A stretch of DNA of 12,311 bases from CAYMUN01 sp964440265 (GTDB lineage Bacteria; Patescibacteriota; Saccharimonadia; Saccharimonadales; UBA4665): NCBI GenBank assembly GCA_964440265.1, contig CAYTRU010000027.1:1-12311 (forward strand), in the 5' to 3' direction. Shown piece by piece: positions 1-6,247 of this stretch (positions are counted from its first letter, which is position 1; each line of letters opens with the position of its first letter). Below the pieces are notes generated by a model. It saw only the letters and a program-made list of their open reading frames with translations, was not told the DNA's origin and searched no databases. Position numbers and translations under genes: made by a program.

Positions 1-34
1 GTTCATCCTGAGCCAGGATCAAACTCTCCAAAAA
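1..34 (-). rRNA. rrs: 16S ribosomal RNA, 5' end (partial)
   Basis: The reverse complement of the first bases reads as the universally conserved 16S start. The classic AGAGTTTGATCCTGGCTCAG segment lies at 27 down to 8 and is followed by GATGAAC. Aligning that segment to E. coli positions 8-27 puts the mature 5' end near base 34. Only about 34 nt of the gene are present and the rest lies beyond the left edge. It is transcribed leftward from the leader and promoter described at 35-280. Confidence 0.97.
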
Positions 35-64
35 AAGAATATGACTCTGAACTTCAGTCGAACA

Positions 65-97
65 TGTAACGTTCAGGGATAACTCCCCTCCGTTACA
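65..97 (-). other. Stem-loop in the 16S leader, possible rRNA processing element
   Basis: On the minus strand TGTAACG and CGTTACA form a perfect 7-bp outer stem (97-91 with 71-65), and GGGA with TCCC can form an inner stem. The element ends about 30 nt upstream of the mature 16S 5' end. It may take part in precursor folding or RNase III-type processing. The pairing is seen directly and the function is inferred. Confidence 0.45.
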
Positions 98-167
98 CTG
101 ACTATTTTCAAAACAATTCAATTGAACTGACGTTGATTTGCACTATTCAAGTTTTAACTTATTGTAC

Positions 168-181
168 ATTAATTGTTAAAG
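168..181 (-). promoter_or_regulatory. boxA-like rRNA antitermination element
   Basis: The minus strand reads CTTTAACAATTAAT, very close to the boxA core of E. coli rrn operons (CTCTTTAACAATTTAT). It lies in the 16S leader downstream of the predicted promoter, where NusB/NusE-dependent antitermination elements are expected. A GGGT-TTCT-ACCC hairpin at 228-217 lies upstream of it in the transcript. That fits the boxB-then-boxA order of bacterial rrn leaders, but the hairpin is only four base pairs long. Confidence 0.6.
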
Positions 182-216
182 GTCAAACGGCCGGTTCATG
201 GGAGACTTAAACACTT

Positions 217-228
217 GGGTAGAAACCC
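217..228 (-). promoter_or_regulatory. Small hairpin upstream of boxA (boxB-like)
   Basis: GGGT and ACCC pair around a TTCT tetraloop in the leader transcript, about 35 nt before the boxA-like element. Position and order match boxB of rrn leaders. The stem is short, so this is a weak call. Confidence 0.3.
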
Positions 229-248
229 CACGTCAAGCCATTCGTACT

Positions 249-278
249 AGCATAGCGCACTAAGGCCGTTTAGGTCAA
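249..278 (-). promoter_or_regulatory. Candidate rRNA operon promoter
   Basis: On the minus strand, TTGACC (278-273) and TATGCT (254-249) are separated by 18 bp, a good sigma70-type pair. Transcription would start near 242, giving a leader of about 208 nt that contains the boxA-like element and the stem-loop. A second TTGACG at 236-231 has no convincing -10 box. A third TTGACC at 186-181 overlaps boxA and is probably part of it. The -35 box lies only about 35 bp past the stop codon of the PEP-synthase-like gene. Confidence 0.55.
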
Positions 279-283
279 GAGGT

Positions 284-313
284 AAACCAACATGGTTTGT
301 AGTAATTCCTACA
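284..313 (-). other. Two short inverted repeats between the upstream gene's stop codon and the rRNA promoter
   Basis: TGTAG/CTACA (298-302 with 309-313) and AAACCA/TGGTTT (284-289 with 293-298) are perfect 5-bp and 6-bp stems lying back to back just after the stop at 314. No T-run follows either one on the minus strand, so they are not canonical intrinsic terminators. They may act as RNA 3'-end structures or simply overlap the region upstream of the rRNA promoter. Confidence 0.25.
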
Positions 314-2629
314 TCAATCATTGGTTTCATGAGCGGTTTTGAGGATCGTTACCCTGCCTTGCGAGCCGTCGACTTCTACCAGATCACCGGTTCTAAGGAT
401 TTTGCTGGCCCGGGCCGTAGCAATGACACATGGCTTATTCATTTCGCGGGAGATAATGGCCGCATGGCATAGTAAACCACCCTCATCAGTGACGAAAGCT
501 GCTGCCCGATCAAGGGCGGCGCCCATCTCAGGCCGGGTCATAGTAGTGACTAATACTTCACTGGCCTGCAACTGCGGCACGTCTTTGAGGTCGAGCAACA
601 GCCGCACGCTGCCTTGCACCACACCTGGAGAGGAGCCAACACCTTGCAGAAAGCCAGATTGCGGGCTTCGACTTAGCAATCCAGCCGTGTCCGGCTTCGA
701 CGGTTGATAAAAAGCGACCTTGCCACGGTACAAAATTAGACAGTAGGCTACGGCTCGCTCGGCCAGCACTTCGCGACTCACTACCAGCCTGCCCTGCTTC
801 AAAGAGTTCTCTATCTCTGAACTGGTCATGTTAAAAAGTTCCTGCGGGGGTAGTCCTAGTTTTTTGGCAGTTGCTTGGTACAATAATTCCATTTTGGCGT
901 CAGCCATCGATATAACGTCGACGCGTTCGGTTTTCCAAAAAGTCAGTTGCTCCAAGATATGCACTAATCGCCTTAAGCGGGGTGAAAGGGATACTCCAGG
1001 GTCTATTTTGATGGCCTCAACGGTAGTCTCGCGTTTGCTCTGAAGCCTCTGCTGGACTTCATTGACTCGGCTTAGAAGCGATACCCCCGAAGGCGCTTGC
1101 CCCAGATTATAAGGTGTCAGCAGAAAGCCAAACTCTCTGGCATGATGCTGCAAAGCAGCCAGCAACTGCGGCGATGCCGTCCGGGCAGTTGGTGGTCGTT
1201 GACCACCAACAAAACGACGTACGAGCTTCTCAAAACAGACTCGTTCCCGGATGAATTGATTCGTCTCATTCGATTTAATAAACTGCTCCAGACCTTGTAT
1301 TGCCGTCTCATGCCCAGCTTGGCGCAAGGCTTGCGTCAAGGTCCGGGCTAGCAGAGCCTCAACGTTCCAGAAACTAAACAAGGTAGTCATGTGTAACTTA
1401 TAAGCCTGCCAGTATTCCTGCAAATCTTCCAGCAAGTCGTCAGGATTATCGGGCTGACGCACAAGCGGCGAGGCCAGAGAGCTGCGGCGCTCCAGCTTAC
1501 GAGCCGTAGCAGCCATGCAATCCACGAAACCGCTGAGGGCATCATCAACCGCTTGATCGCCGATCAGGGCAGCCTCAAAAGCTTCGTCGGCATCATAATT
1601 CCAGCTCATCGCTCCACCAGCGTCGATCGCCACATAAGCCGGTGCATAGTCCATACCCAAAGCCACCTTCATGGTCGGCCGATTATGTGCCTGGAGGGTC
1701 AGATCGGCAAACAACACCGATTGTGGCACTGTCAAGGCGTATTTGACACCGGCAGGAGACTTTGGCTGGCGAGGTAGTGGCGACAGCCTACTTGCCTTGG
1801 GCCGTCTCAAGGCGGTAATCGGGCGGGACTGTACGATAAACAGCTGGTTGCCCGCCATGGCCCACTCGATATCCTGGGGCTGGCCATAGTGGCGTTCAAT
1901 TTTTTTGGCAGTCTGGACTAAGGCTTTAATCTGTTTAGCATCCAGCACTGGGCCCTTTTGCTGCTTCATCGGCACCGCCACTTGCCGGTTTTGACCGGCC
2001 CTGTAGACCAGCATGGTTTGTTGTCGGCCAGGAGTTTGCATAAGCATAGCTCCATCTGTCTTCCGCACGATAAAATTATCCGGTGTTACCAAACCTTGGA
2101 CCATCATTTCGCCCAGCCCATAGACCACTTCAATCACTATTTCATCCCGCTTGCCAGTCACTGGATTAGCAGTAAACAGCACGCCAGAAACTTCACTGTC
2201 GACCATGGTTTGCACGACAACCGCCACCGTGCCGGCGGTTTTGCCAAGACCAGCATGCTTAGCATACTCTTTGGCATGCGCAGACTCTGTTGATGCCTGG
2301 CATTTCTGGACCGCTTCAATCAGGCCGGTTCGGGTCACGTTGAGATAAGTTTCGAGCTGGCCAGCCCATGACATGCTCTCCGAGTCTTCACCAATGGCCG
2401 ACGACCGAACAGCCACCCTTACAGCACCCAATGCATCAAAAGCCTTGAGGATTTCTTGTGCCAGCATATCCGATATATCGCGCTGCTGAAATGCCTTGAT
2501 CGTAATTACAAAGCCCGACGGCACCGACAGCTTGGCTTGCAGCATTTCTCCCAGAGACGCTGCTTTGCCGCCAACCAAACTAATGTCGTGGCGGCTAACG
2601 CTAGCAAGTGTCTGAATTTGTGCTTTCAT
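314..2629 (-). CDS. PEP-synthase-like phosphotransferase (PEP/pyruvate-binding and mobile His domains, no PEP barrel)
   Basis: Residues 16-295 form the ATP-grasp PEP/pyruvate-binding domain: LVGGKAASLGEM (Lys22), VAVRSSAIGEDS (Arg75), GVLFTANPVTG, YGLGEMMVQGLVTPDNF and the closing QSRPIT. The C-terminus carries the phosphohistidine swivelling domain, TDEGGLLCHAAII, with the predicted catalytic His near residue 722. Pyruvate/PEP synthase (about 790 aa) continues after this His domain into a TIM barrel. Here the protein ends about 50 residues later, and a roughly 350-residue helical region of unknown substrate separates the two domains. That order resembles rifampicin phosphotransferase and other PEP-utilising enzymes, so the substrate may not be pyruvate. 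The ATP-grasp N-terminus is also shortened between the GFVIT and RSSA motifs. I chose ATG at 2629 (771 aa) over GTG at 2656 because MKAQIQTL fits family starts. Neither start has a clear Shine-Dalgarno sequence. The role in carbon metabolism is inferred. Confidence 0.85.
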   Translation of the reverse strand: MKAQIQTLASVSRHDISLVGGKAASLGEMLQAKLSVPSGFVITIKAFQQRDISDMLAQEILKAFDALGAVRVAVRSSAIGEDSESMSWAGQLETYLNVTRTGLIEAVQKCQASTESAHAKEYAKHAGLGKTAGTVAVVVQTMVDSEVSGVLFTANPVTGKRDEIVIEVVYGLGEMMVQGLVTPDNFIVRKTDGAMLMQTPGRQQTMLVYRAGQNRQVAVPMKQQKGPVLDAKQIKALVQTAKKIERHYGQPQDIEWAMAGNQLFIVQSRPITALRRPKASRLSPLPRQPKSPAGVKYALTVPQSVLFADLTLQAHNRPTMKVALGMDYAPAYVAIDAGGAMSWNYDADEAFEAALIGDQAVDDALSGFVDCMAATARKLERRSSLASPLVRQPDNPDDLLEDLQEYWQAYKLHMTTLFSFWNVEALLARTLTQALRQAGHETAIQGLEQFIKSNETNQFIRERVCFEKLVRRFVGGQRPPTARTASPQLLAALQHHAREFGFLLTPYNLGQAPSGVSLLSRVNEVQQRLQSKRETTVEAIKIDPGVSLSPRLRRLVHILEQLTFWKTERVDVISMADAKMELLYQATAKKLGLPPQELFNMTSSEIENSLKQGRLVVSREVLAERAVAYCLILYRGKVAFYQPSKPDTAGLLSRSPQSGFLQGVGSSPGVVQGSVRLLLDLKDVPQLQASEVLVTTMTRPEMGAALDRAAAFVTDEGGLLCHAAIISREMNKPCVIATARASKILRTGDLVEVDGSQGRVTILKTAHETND

Positions 2630-2633
2630 ATAT

Positions 2634-2639
2634 TCTATA
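2634..2639 (-). promoter_or_regulatory. Possible -10 box just upstream of the PEP-synthase-like gene
   Basis: TATAGA ends four bases before the ATG at 2629, and no ribosome-binding site is visible. If it is used, the transcript would be leaderless or nearly so. No convincing -35 box was found, and co-transcription with the upstream GNAT gene across a 73-bp gap is the alternative. Confidence 0.2.
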
Positions 2640-2702
2640 GTTTTACCGAAAAACACCTTGAAAAAACCATCTTACCAGGCTACATCAACTGTATGATTTA
2701 GT

Positions 2703-3425
2703 CTACAGCTCTTTTCGATAGTATATGAGTTCAAATTTTTCGGTCTGGTGGCGGCCGGTTTCTTGGTAGCCGTGCTGCTCATAAAACTGCTGGGCTGGCG
2801 TACCAGCTACCGTGTCCAGCACAAGTGCTGTATAGTCTCGCTGTTTGGCACGGGTTTCGAGCAATTTGAGGAGCGCCAAACCGATACCCTGGCCCTGCAG
2901 GTCCGGCTGAATGCGCATACGTTTCAGCTCTGCCTGTCTAGTTGACTCCTTTAGGCCTGGCTGGTTTGACTGGTGTAGTTGGTGGGGCTGGCGTAGTTGG
3001 TCATCGGTCTCTGGCAGATACAACCGAAAGGCTCCCATGGCTACTACTTTGCCATCAAGCTCACCGACCCAAAATTCCCCACCCAAGCTACCGTAATAGC
3101 TTGCCGGCGCCCAGAGATCACTATCAAGCGCCGGATTGTCTGCGTAGGCACCGGCCTCCTGTAATGCTACTCGGTGCAGCTGCTGAATAGGCTCAGGATT
3201 TTCATGCGGTTCGTACTGTCGAAACTGTACTTGCCGATCATCATTCAGGCGCATGGTATGCTTCACTCGAGAGCGCTTAGCCTGAGTGACCGCTTTGATC
3301 TGGTCTGAGGGCACCAGGCGGGCAATCTCTATCGAATTACGAATAATGCTAATCTCCTCGCCCTTCTCAAGTTGATCTAAATACTCTTTTAAATGAGCCC
3401 TCAGCTCAGTCACACTTACCATCAT
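2703..3425 (-). CDS. YefM/Phd antitoxin-like domain fused to GNAT N-acetyltransferase
   Basis: Numbering is from the ATG at 3425 (240 aa). Residues 1-45 (VSVTELRAHLKEYLDQLEKG, then EEISIIRNSIEIARLVPSD) match the Phd/YefM antitoxin fold, which binds DNA and normally neutralises a separate toxin. Residues from about 62 to the end form a GNAT acetyltransferase domain. It has VGELDGKVVAMGAFRLYLP strands, the acetyl-CoA pyrophosphate loop in MRIQPDLQGQGIGLALL, and the C-terminal QQFYEQHGYQETGR segment. A Gln/His-rich insert with a 6-codon repeat (QLRQPH, QLHQSN) interrupts the domain before motif A. AGGAG at 3438-3434 lies eight bases before the ATG, so the longer GTG start at 3434, which overlaps this site, is unlikely. 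The promoter carries YefM-type operator boxes, suggesting self-repression. No separate YoeB- or Doc-like toxin gene is adjacent. The acetyl acceptor is unknown. Confidence 0.85.
   Translation of the reverse strand: MMVSVTELRAHLKEYLDQLEKGEEISIIRNSIEIARLVPSDQIKAVTQAKRSRVKHTMRLNDDRQVQFRQYEPHENPEPIQQLHRVALQEAGAYADNPALDSDLWAPASYYGSLGGEFWVGELDGKVVAMGAFRLYLPETDDQLRQPHQLHQSNQPGLKESTRQAELKRMRIQPDLQGQGIGLALLKLLETRAKQRDYTALVLDTVAGTPAQQFYEQHGYQETGRHQTEKFELIYYRKEL
2970..3001 (-). repeat. 18-bp imperfect tandem repeat inside the GNAT coding region
   Basis: Two copies of a 14-base core, CTGGYGTAGTTGGT on the plus strand, start at 2970 and 2988 and differ at one base. The 18-bp period is six codons and encodes QLRQPH followed by QLHQSN. 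It gives the Gln/His-rich insert ahead of the acetyl-CoA-binding motif, most simply explained by in-frame repeat expansion in a surface loop. Confidence 0.6.
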
Positions 3426-3433
3426 TGTGTGCA

Positions 3434-3438
3434 CTCCT
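3434..3438 (-). promoter_or_regulatory. Shine-Dalgarno site that sets the GNAT fusion start
   Basis: AGGAG lies eight bases before the ATG at 3425. The alternative upstream GTG (3434-3432) overlaps this site and so cannot use it. A similar TTTTAGGA occurs 16 bases further upstream, making a short direct repeat in the leader. Confidence 0.6.
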
Positions 3439-3457
3439 AAAAGTTAGGTTCCTAAAA

Positions 3458-3463
3458 ATTATA
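3458..3463 (-). promoter_or_regulatory. Perfect -10 box (TATAAT) of the antitoxin-GNAT gene
   Basis: TATAAT directly abuts the operator palindrome, with the start codon 32 bp downstream of it. There is no good -35 hexamer at 16-18 bp, because that space is filled by TGTACA boxes. A repressor on those boxes would block RNA polymerase. Confidence 0.6.
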
Positions 3464-3493
3464 TGTACAGAATTCTGTACATAATATTGTACA
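3464..3493 (-). promoter_or_regulatory. Three-box TGTACA operator (YefM/Phd type)
   Basis: TGTACA begins at 3464, 3476 and 3488, exactly 12 bp apart. The first two boxes with the GAATTC between them form a perfect 18-bp palindrome, TGTACAGAATTCTGTACA. Published work on YefM-YoeB describes operator palindromes with core TGTACA motifs at 12-bp centre-to-centre spacing. The gene immediately downstream encodes a YefM/Phd-type domain, so autoregulation is a strong inference. Confidence 0.75.
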
Positions 3494-3623
3494 TAGCAAA
3501 AAAGAAGGTAGCAAATCAGGCAAAGGACATAAAGAACAGAGTGCTGGCTTCATTCGGTGGCCGCTTCGACAGCTTCTTCCCCTGGATTCAATATTCAATG
3601 TAGGGTTCGATTTTAGGCTGCGA

Positions 3624-6245
3624 TTATGCGGCCACTTCTGGGGAGCTGGCTTCAGGCTCAGGCTCGTCTAATTCAATGTCATCGGCTTTATCGACAAGAG
3701 CTAGGGAGACGACTTCGTCACCGTCATTAAGGCGCATGATACGCACGCCTTGAGTAGCACGACCTAGTGCTGGAATATCCTTGAGGCCTAGGCGAATGGT
3801 CTGTCCTTGGCCAGAGATAATGATGACTTCTTGGCTGTCGTCTTCGCCAAGCGTCTTCACACCTATCAGATCGCCAGTTTTGGGGTTGACTACCGCCGAT
3901 CGAATGCCGACGCCACCCCGAGCGTGCGGAGTGAACTGAGCAACCTTGGTACGCTTTCCATAGCCATATTTACTGATCACAAAAATGCTCGAGCCCTCTT
4001 CGACGATATCCATACCGATCACCTGATCGCCAGGGCGCAATCGGATACCGCGGACACCACGGCTGACGCGACCCATTGGCCGCGCATCCTTCTCATGAAA
4101 GCGAATAGCCTGGCCTTGTGATGTCGATATAACAACTTCATTGTCACCGGTTGTCATACGAATCCACTTCAACTCATCACCGGCATCAAGGTTGATAGCA
4201 ATCAACCCACTCTGTCGAACGTTCTGATATTGCTCAAATGGTGTTTTCTTGACAACACCACGCACTGTACACATAATTAAATTCACCGCGTTGTGAGTCT
4301 TGCTGACATTTATCACGCTCGTGACATTTTCTTCGGGCTGTAGCTGCAGCAGGTTCACGATGGCAACCCCTTTAGCGTTTAGTCCTACCGCCGGAACTTC
4401 ATAGGTTTTCAGGCGGAAGACCCGACCTTTGTTTGTAAAGAATAGCAGGAAGTCATGGGTGGAAGCGTTGACAACATGCTCAATAACGTCTTCTTCACGG
4501 GTAGCCATGCCTCGACGACCCTTGCCGCCCCGCCCCTGGCGCTTGTATTCGGCTAGTGGGCTGCGCTTGATGTAGTTAGCAGCCGTCAGGGTTACCGCTA
4601 CCTGCTCATCGGCGATTAGATCTTCATCGCTCATTTTGCCCAACTCTGAAGGTACGACTTTGGTACGACGTTCATCGCCATACTGCTTTTTGAGCTCCAG
4701 TAGTTCGTCTCGAATTATTTTCAGGATTTTCTTCACATCGGCGAGGATGGCTTCCAGCTTGGCAATCAGTTTCATAAGCTCAGCCAGTTCATCTTCGATC
4801 TTTTGACGCTCTAAGCCAGCTAGCGTCCGCAGCTGCATAGCTAAGATGGCTTTGGCTTGGATATCGCTGAGCTTGAACTGCTTCATCAAGTTAGTCGCGG
4901 CTTCTTCGCTGGTATCTGAGGCTCTGATCACTCTGATCACCTCATCGATATGGTCCAGAGCAATCTTCAGGCCTTCTAGCACGTGAGCACGTTCACGGGC
5001 CTTCCGAAGCTCAAACTCTGTCCGACGGCGTATGACTGTTTGGCGATGCTTGATATGCTCCTGCAAGATGTCTTGGAGGCCCAATACCCGCGGCTGAATG
5101 CCATCGATCAGCGCCATCATATTAAAGTGAAAGGTCTGTTGGAGCTGGGTCATCTTGTAGAGCTGGTTCAATAGTTTCTTGGGGTAGGCGTCTTTCTTGA
5201 GATCAATCACGATACGCACAGTGCCGCGGGCCGTTTCATCGCGCAAATCGCTGATACCAGTCAGTTTTTTATCATTCACTAGCTCAGCAATTTTTAAGAC
5301 CAGGCTTTCTTTGTTCAGCGCATAGGGAATTTCGGTGATAACAATCTGGTGGCGGCCCTTATTACCTTCCACGATCTCGGCTACGCCACGAGTCACCACA
5401 CCGCCCCGGCCGGTCGCATAGGCTGTACGAATGGACTCTTTGCCGTAAATAACACCGCCCGTAGGGAAATCAGGACCTTTGACATGCTCCAGCAGGTCAT
5501 CAAGGCTGGCCTCTGGGTTATCTATCAGGGTGATTTCAGCATCGACCAGTTCACCGAGATTATGGGGTGGAATATTGGTCGCCATCCCCACCGCGATACC
5601 TAGTTGTCCATTTAACAGCAAGTTTGGTAATTTTGCGGGTAGAACAGTTGGCTCCTGGGTGGTGCCATCATAGTTATCACGATAATCAACGGTTTCTTTA
5701 TCGATATCAGCTAACGTTTCATCGGCCAACCGCGCCATCTTGGCCTCTGTATAACGCATGGCAGCTGGCGGATCGCCGTCCATGGAGCCAAAGTTACCCT
5801 GACCGTTGACCAGCATGTAGCGCATAGCCCAGGGCTGGGCCATGCGAACCATGGCATCATAAATAGACGAGTCGCCGTGAGGATGATACTTGCCCATCAC
5901 AGCACCAACTACATTGGCACTTTTACGGTGACGAGCGCCACTACGCAAGCCCTCTTCGTTCATGCTGTAAAGAATACGACGATGGACAGGCTTAAGACCA
6001 TCCCTGACGTCAGGAAGGGCCCTATCTATAATTACGCTCATGGAGTAGCGCAAATAGCTATCTTCCATGACGTTTTCAACGGTTCGCTGCTCGACGGAGC
6101 GCGAATGGCCAGAATCCATGATATCAGCGGCGTGGGCCACACCTTCACGCCGCTCTGCCATGCTTACTTCGGCGACGAAAGCATTATCAGGCTGTGGTTC
6201 GTCCATAGATTCGATTGGCTCATCAAACTCTTCTTGGTCGTCCAT
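3624..6245 (-). CDS. gyrA: DNA gyrase subunit A
   Basis: Breakage-rejoining subunit of type II topoisomerase, forming GyrA2GyrB2 with the adjacent gyrB product to introduce negative supercoils. The winged-helix/tower core is intact: SVIIDRALPDVRDGLKPVHRR, KYHPHGDSSIYDAMVRMAQP and AAMRYTEAKM, with the DNA-linking Tyr at residue 165 (E. coli Tyr122). Ser126 and Asp130 correspond to E. coli Ser83 and Asp87, so the usual quinolone-resistance positions are unmutated. The C-terminal beta-pinwheel carries a GyrA box, QGRGGKG, which supports GyrA over ParC. At 873 aa it is near family length. About 43 extra residues, acidic at the front, precede the core compared with E. coli, and the C-terminus ends in an acidic tail rich in Glu, Pro and Asp. 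The ATG starts two bases after the gyrB stop, and no strong ribosome-binding site is visible, so translational coupling is likely. Confidence 0.98.
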   Translation of the reverse strand: MDDQEEFDEPIESMDEPQPDNAFVAEVSMAERREGVAHAADIMDSGHSRSVEQRTVENVMEDSYLRYSMSVIIDRALPDVRDGLKPVHRRILYSMNEEGLRSGARHRKSANVVGAVMGKYHPHGDSSIYDAMVRMAQPWAMRYMLVNGQGNFGSMDGDPPAAMRYTEAKMARLADETLADIDKETVDYRDNYDGTTQEPTVLPAKLPNLLLNGQLGIAVGMATNIPPHNLGELVDAEITLIDNPEASLDDLLEHVKGPDFPTGGVIYGKESIRTAYATGRGGVVTRGVAEIVEGNKGRHQIVITEIPYALNKESLVLKIAELVNDKKLTGISDLRDETARGTVRIVIDLKKDAYPKKLLNQLYKMTQLQQTFHFNMMALIDGIQPRVLGLQDILQEHIKHRQTVIRRRTEFELRKARERAHVLEGLKIALDHIDEVIRVIRASDTSEEAATNLMKQFKLSDIQAKAILAMQLRTLAGLERQKIEDELAELMKLIAKLEAILADVKKILKIIRDELLELKKQYGDERRTKVVPSELGKMSDEDLIADEQVAVTLTAANYIKRSPLAEYKRQGRGGKGRRGMATREEDVIEHVVNASTHDFLLFFTNKGRVFRLKTYEVPAVGLNAKGVAIVNLLQLQPEENVTSVINVSKTHNAVNLIMCTVRGVVKKTPFEQYQNVRQSGLIAINLDAGDELKWIRMTTGDNEVVISTSQGQAIRFHEKDARPMGRVSRGVRGIRLRPGDQVIGMDIVEEGSSIFVISKYGYGKRTKVAQFTPHARGGVGIRSAVVNPKTGDLIGVKTLGEDDSQEVIIISGQGQTIRLGLKDIPALGRATQGVRIMRLNDGDEVVSLALVDKADDIELDEPEPEASSPEVAA

Positions 6246-6247
6246 GG

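Noticed and set aside
163..168. A single TGTACA in the rRNA leader, suggesting cross-control by the YefM-like protein
   Set aside because: It is a lone hexamer with no second box at 12 bp. A few chance copies are expected in 12 kb, and another occurs inside gyrA near 4266.
339..707. Plus-strand open frame opposite the PEP-synthase-like gene
   Set aside because: It is antisense to the conserved His-domain coding sequence and shows no recognisable protein features.
3550..3590. Minus-strand frame PGEEAVEAATE followed by a stop, downstream of gyrA, possibly a lost acidic tail of GyrA
   Set aside because: It is in a different frame from gyrA, separated by the gyrA stop and another stop. The resemblance is only acidic composition, so a frameshift remnant cannot be supported.
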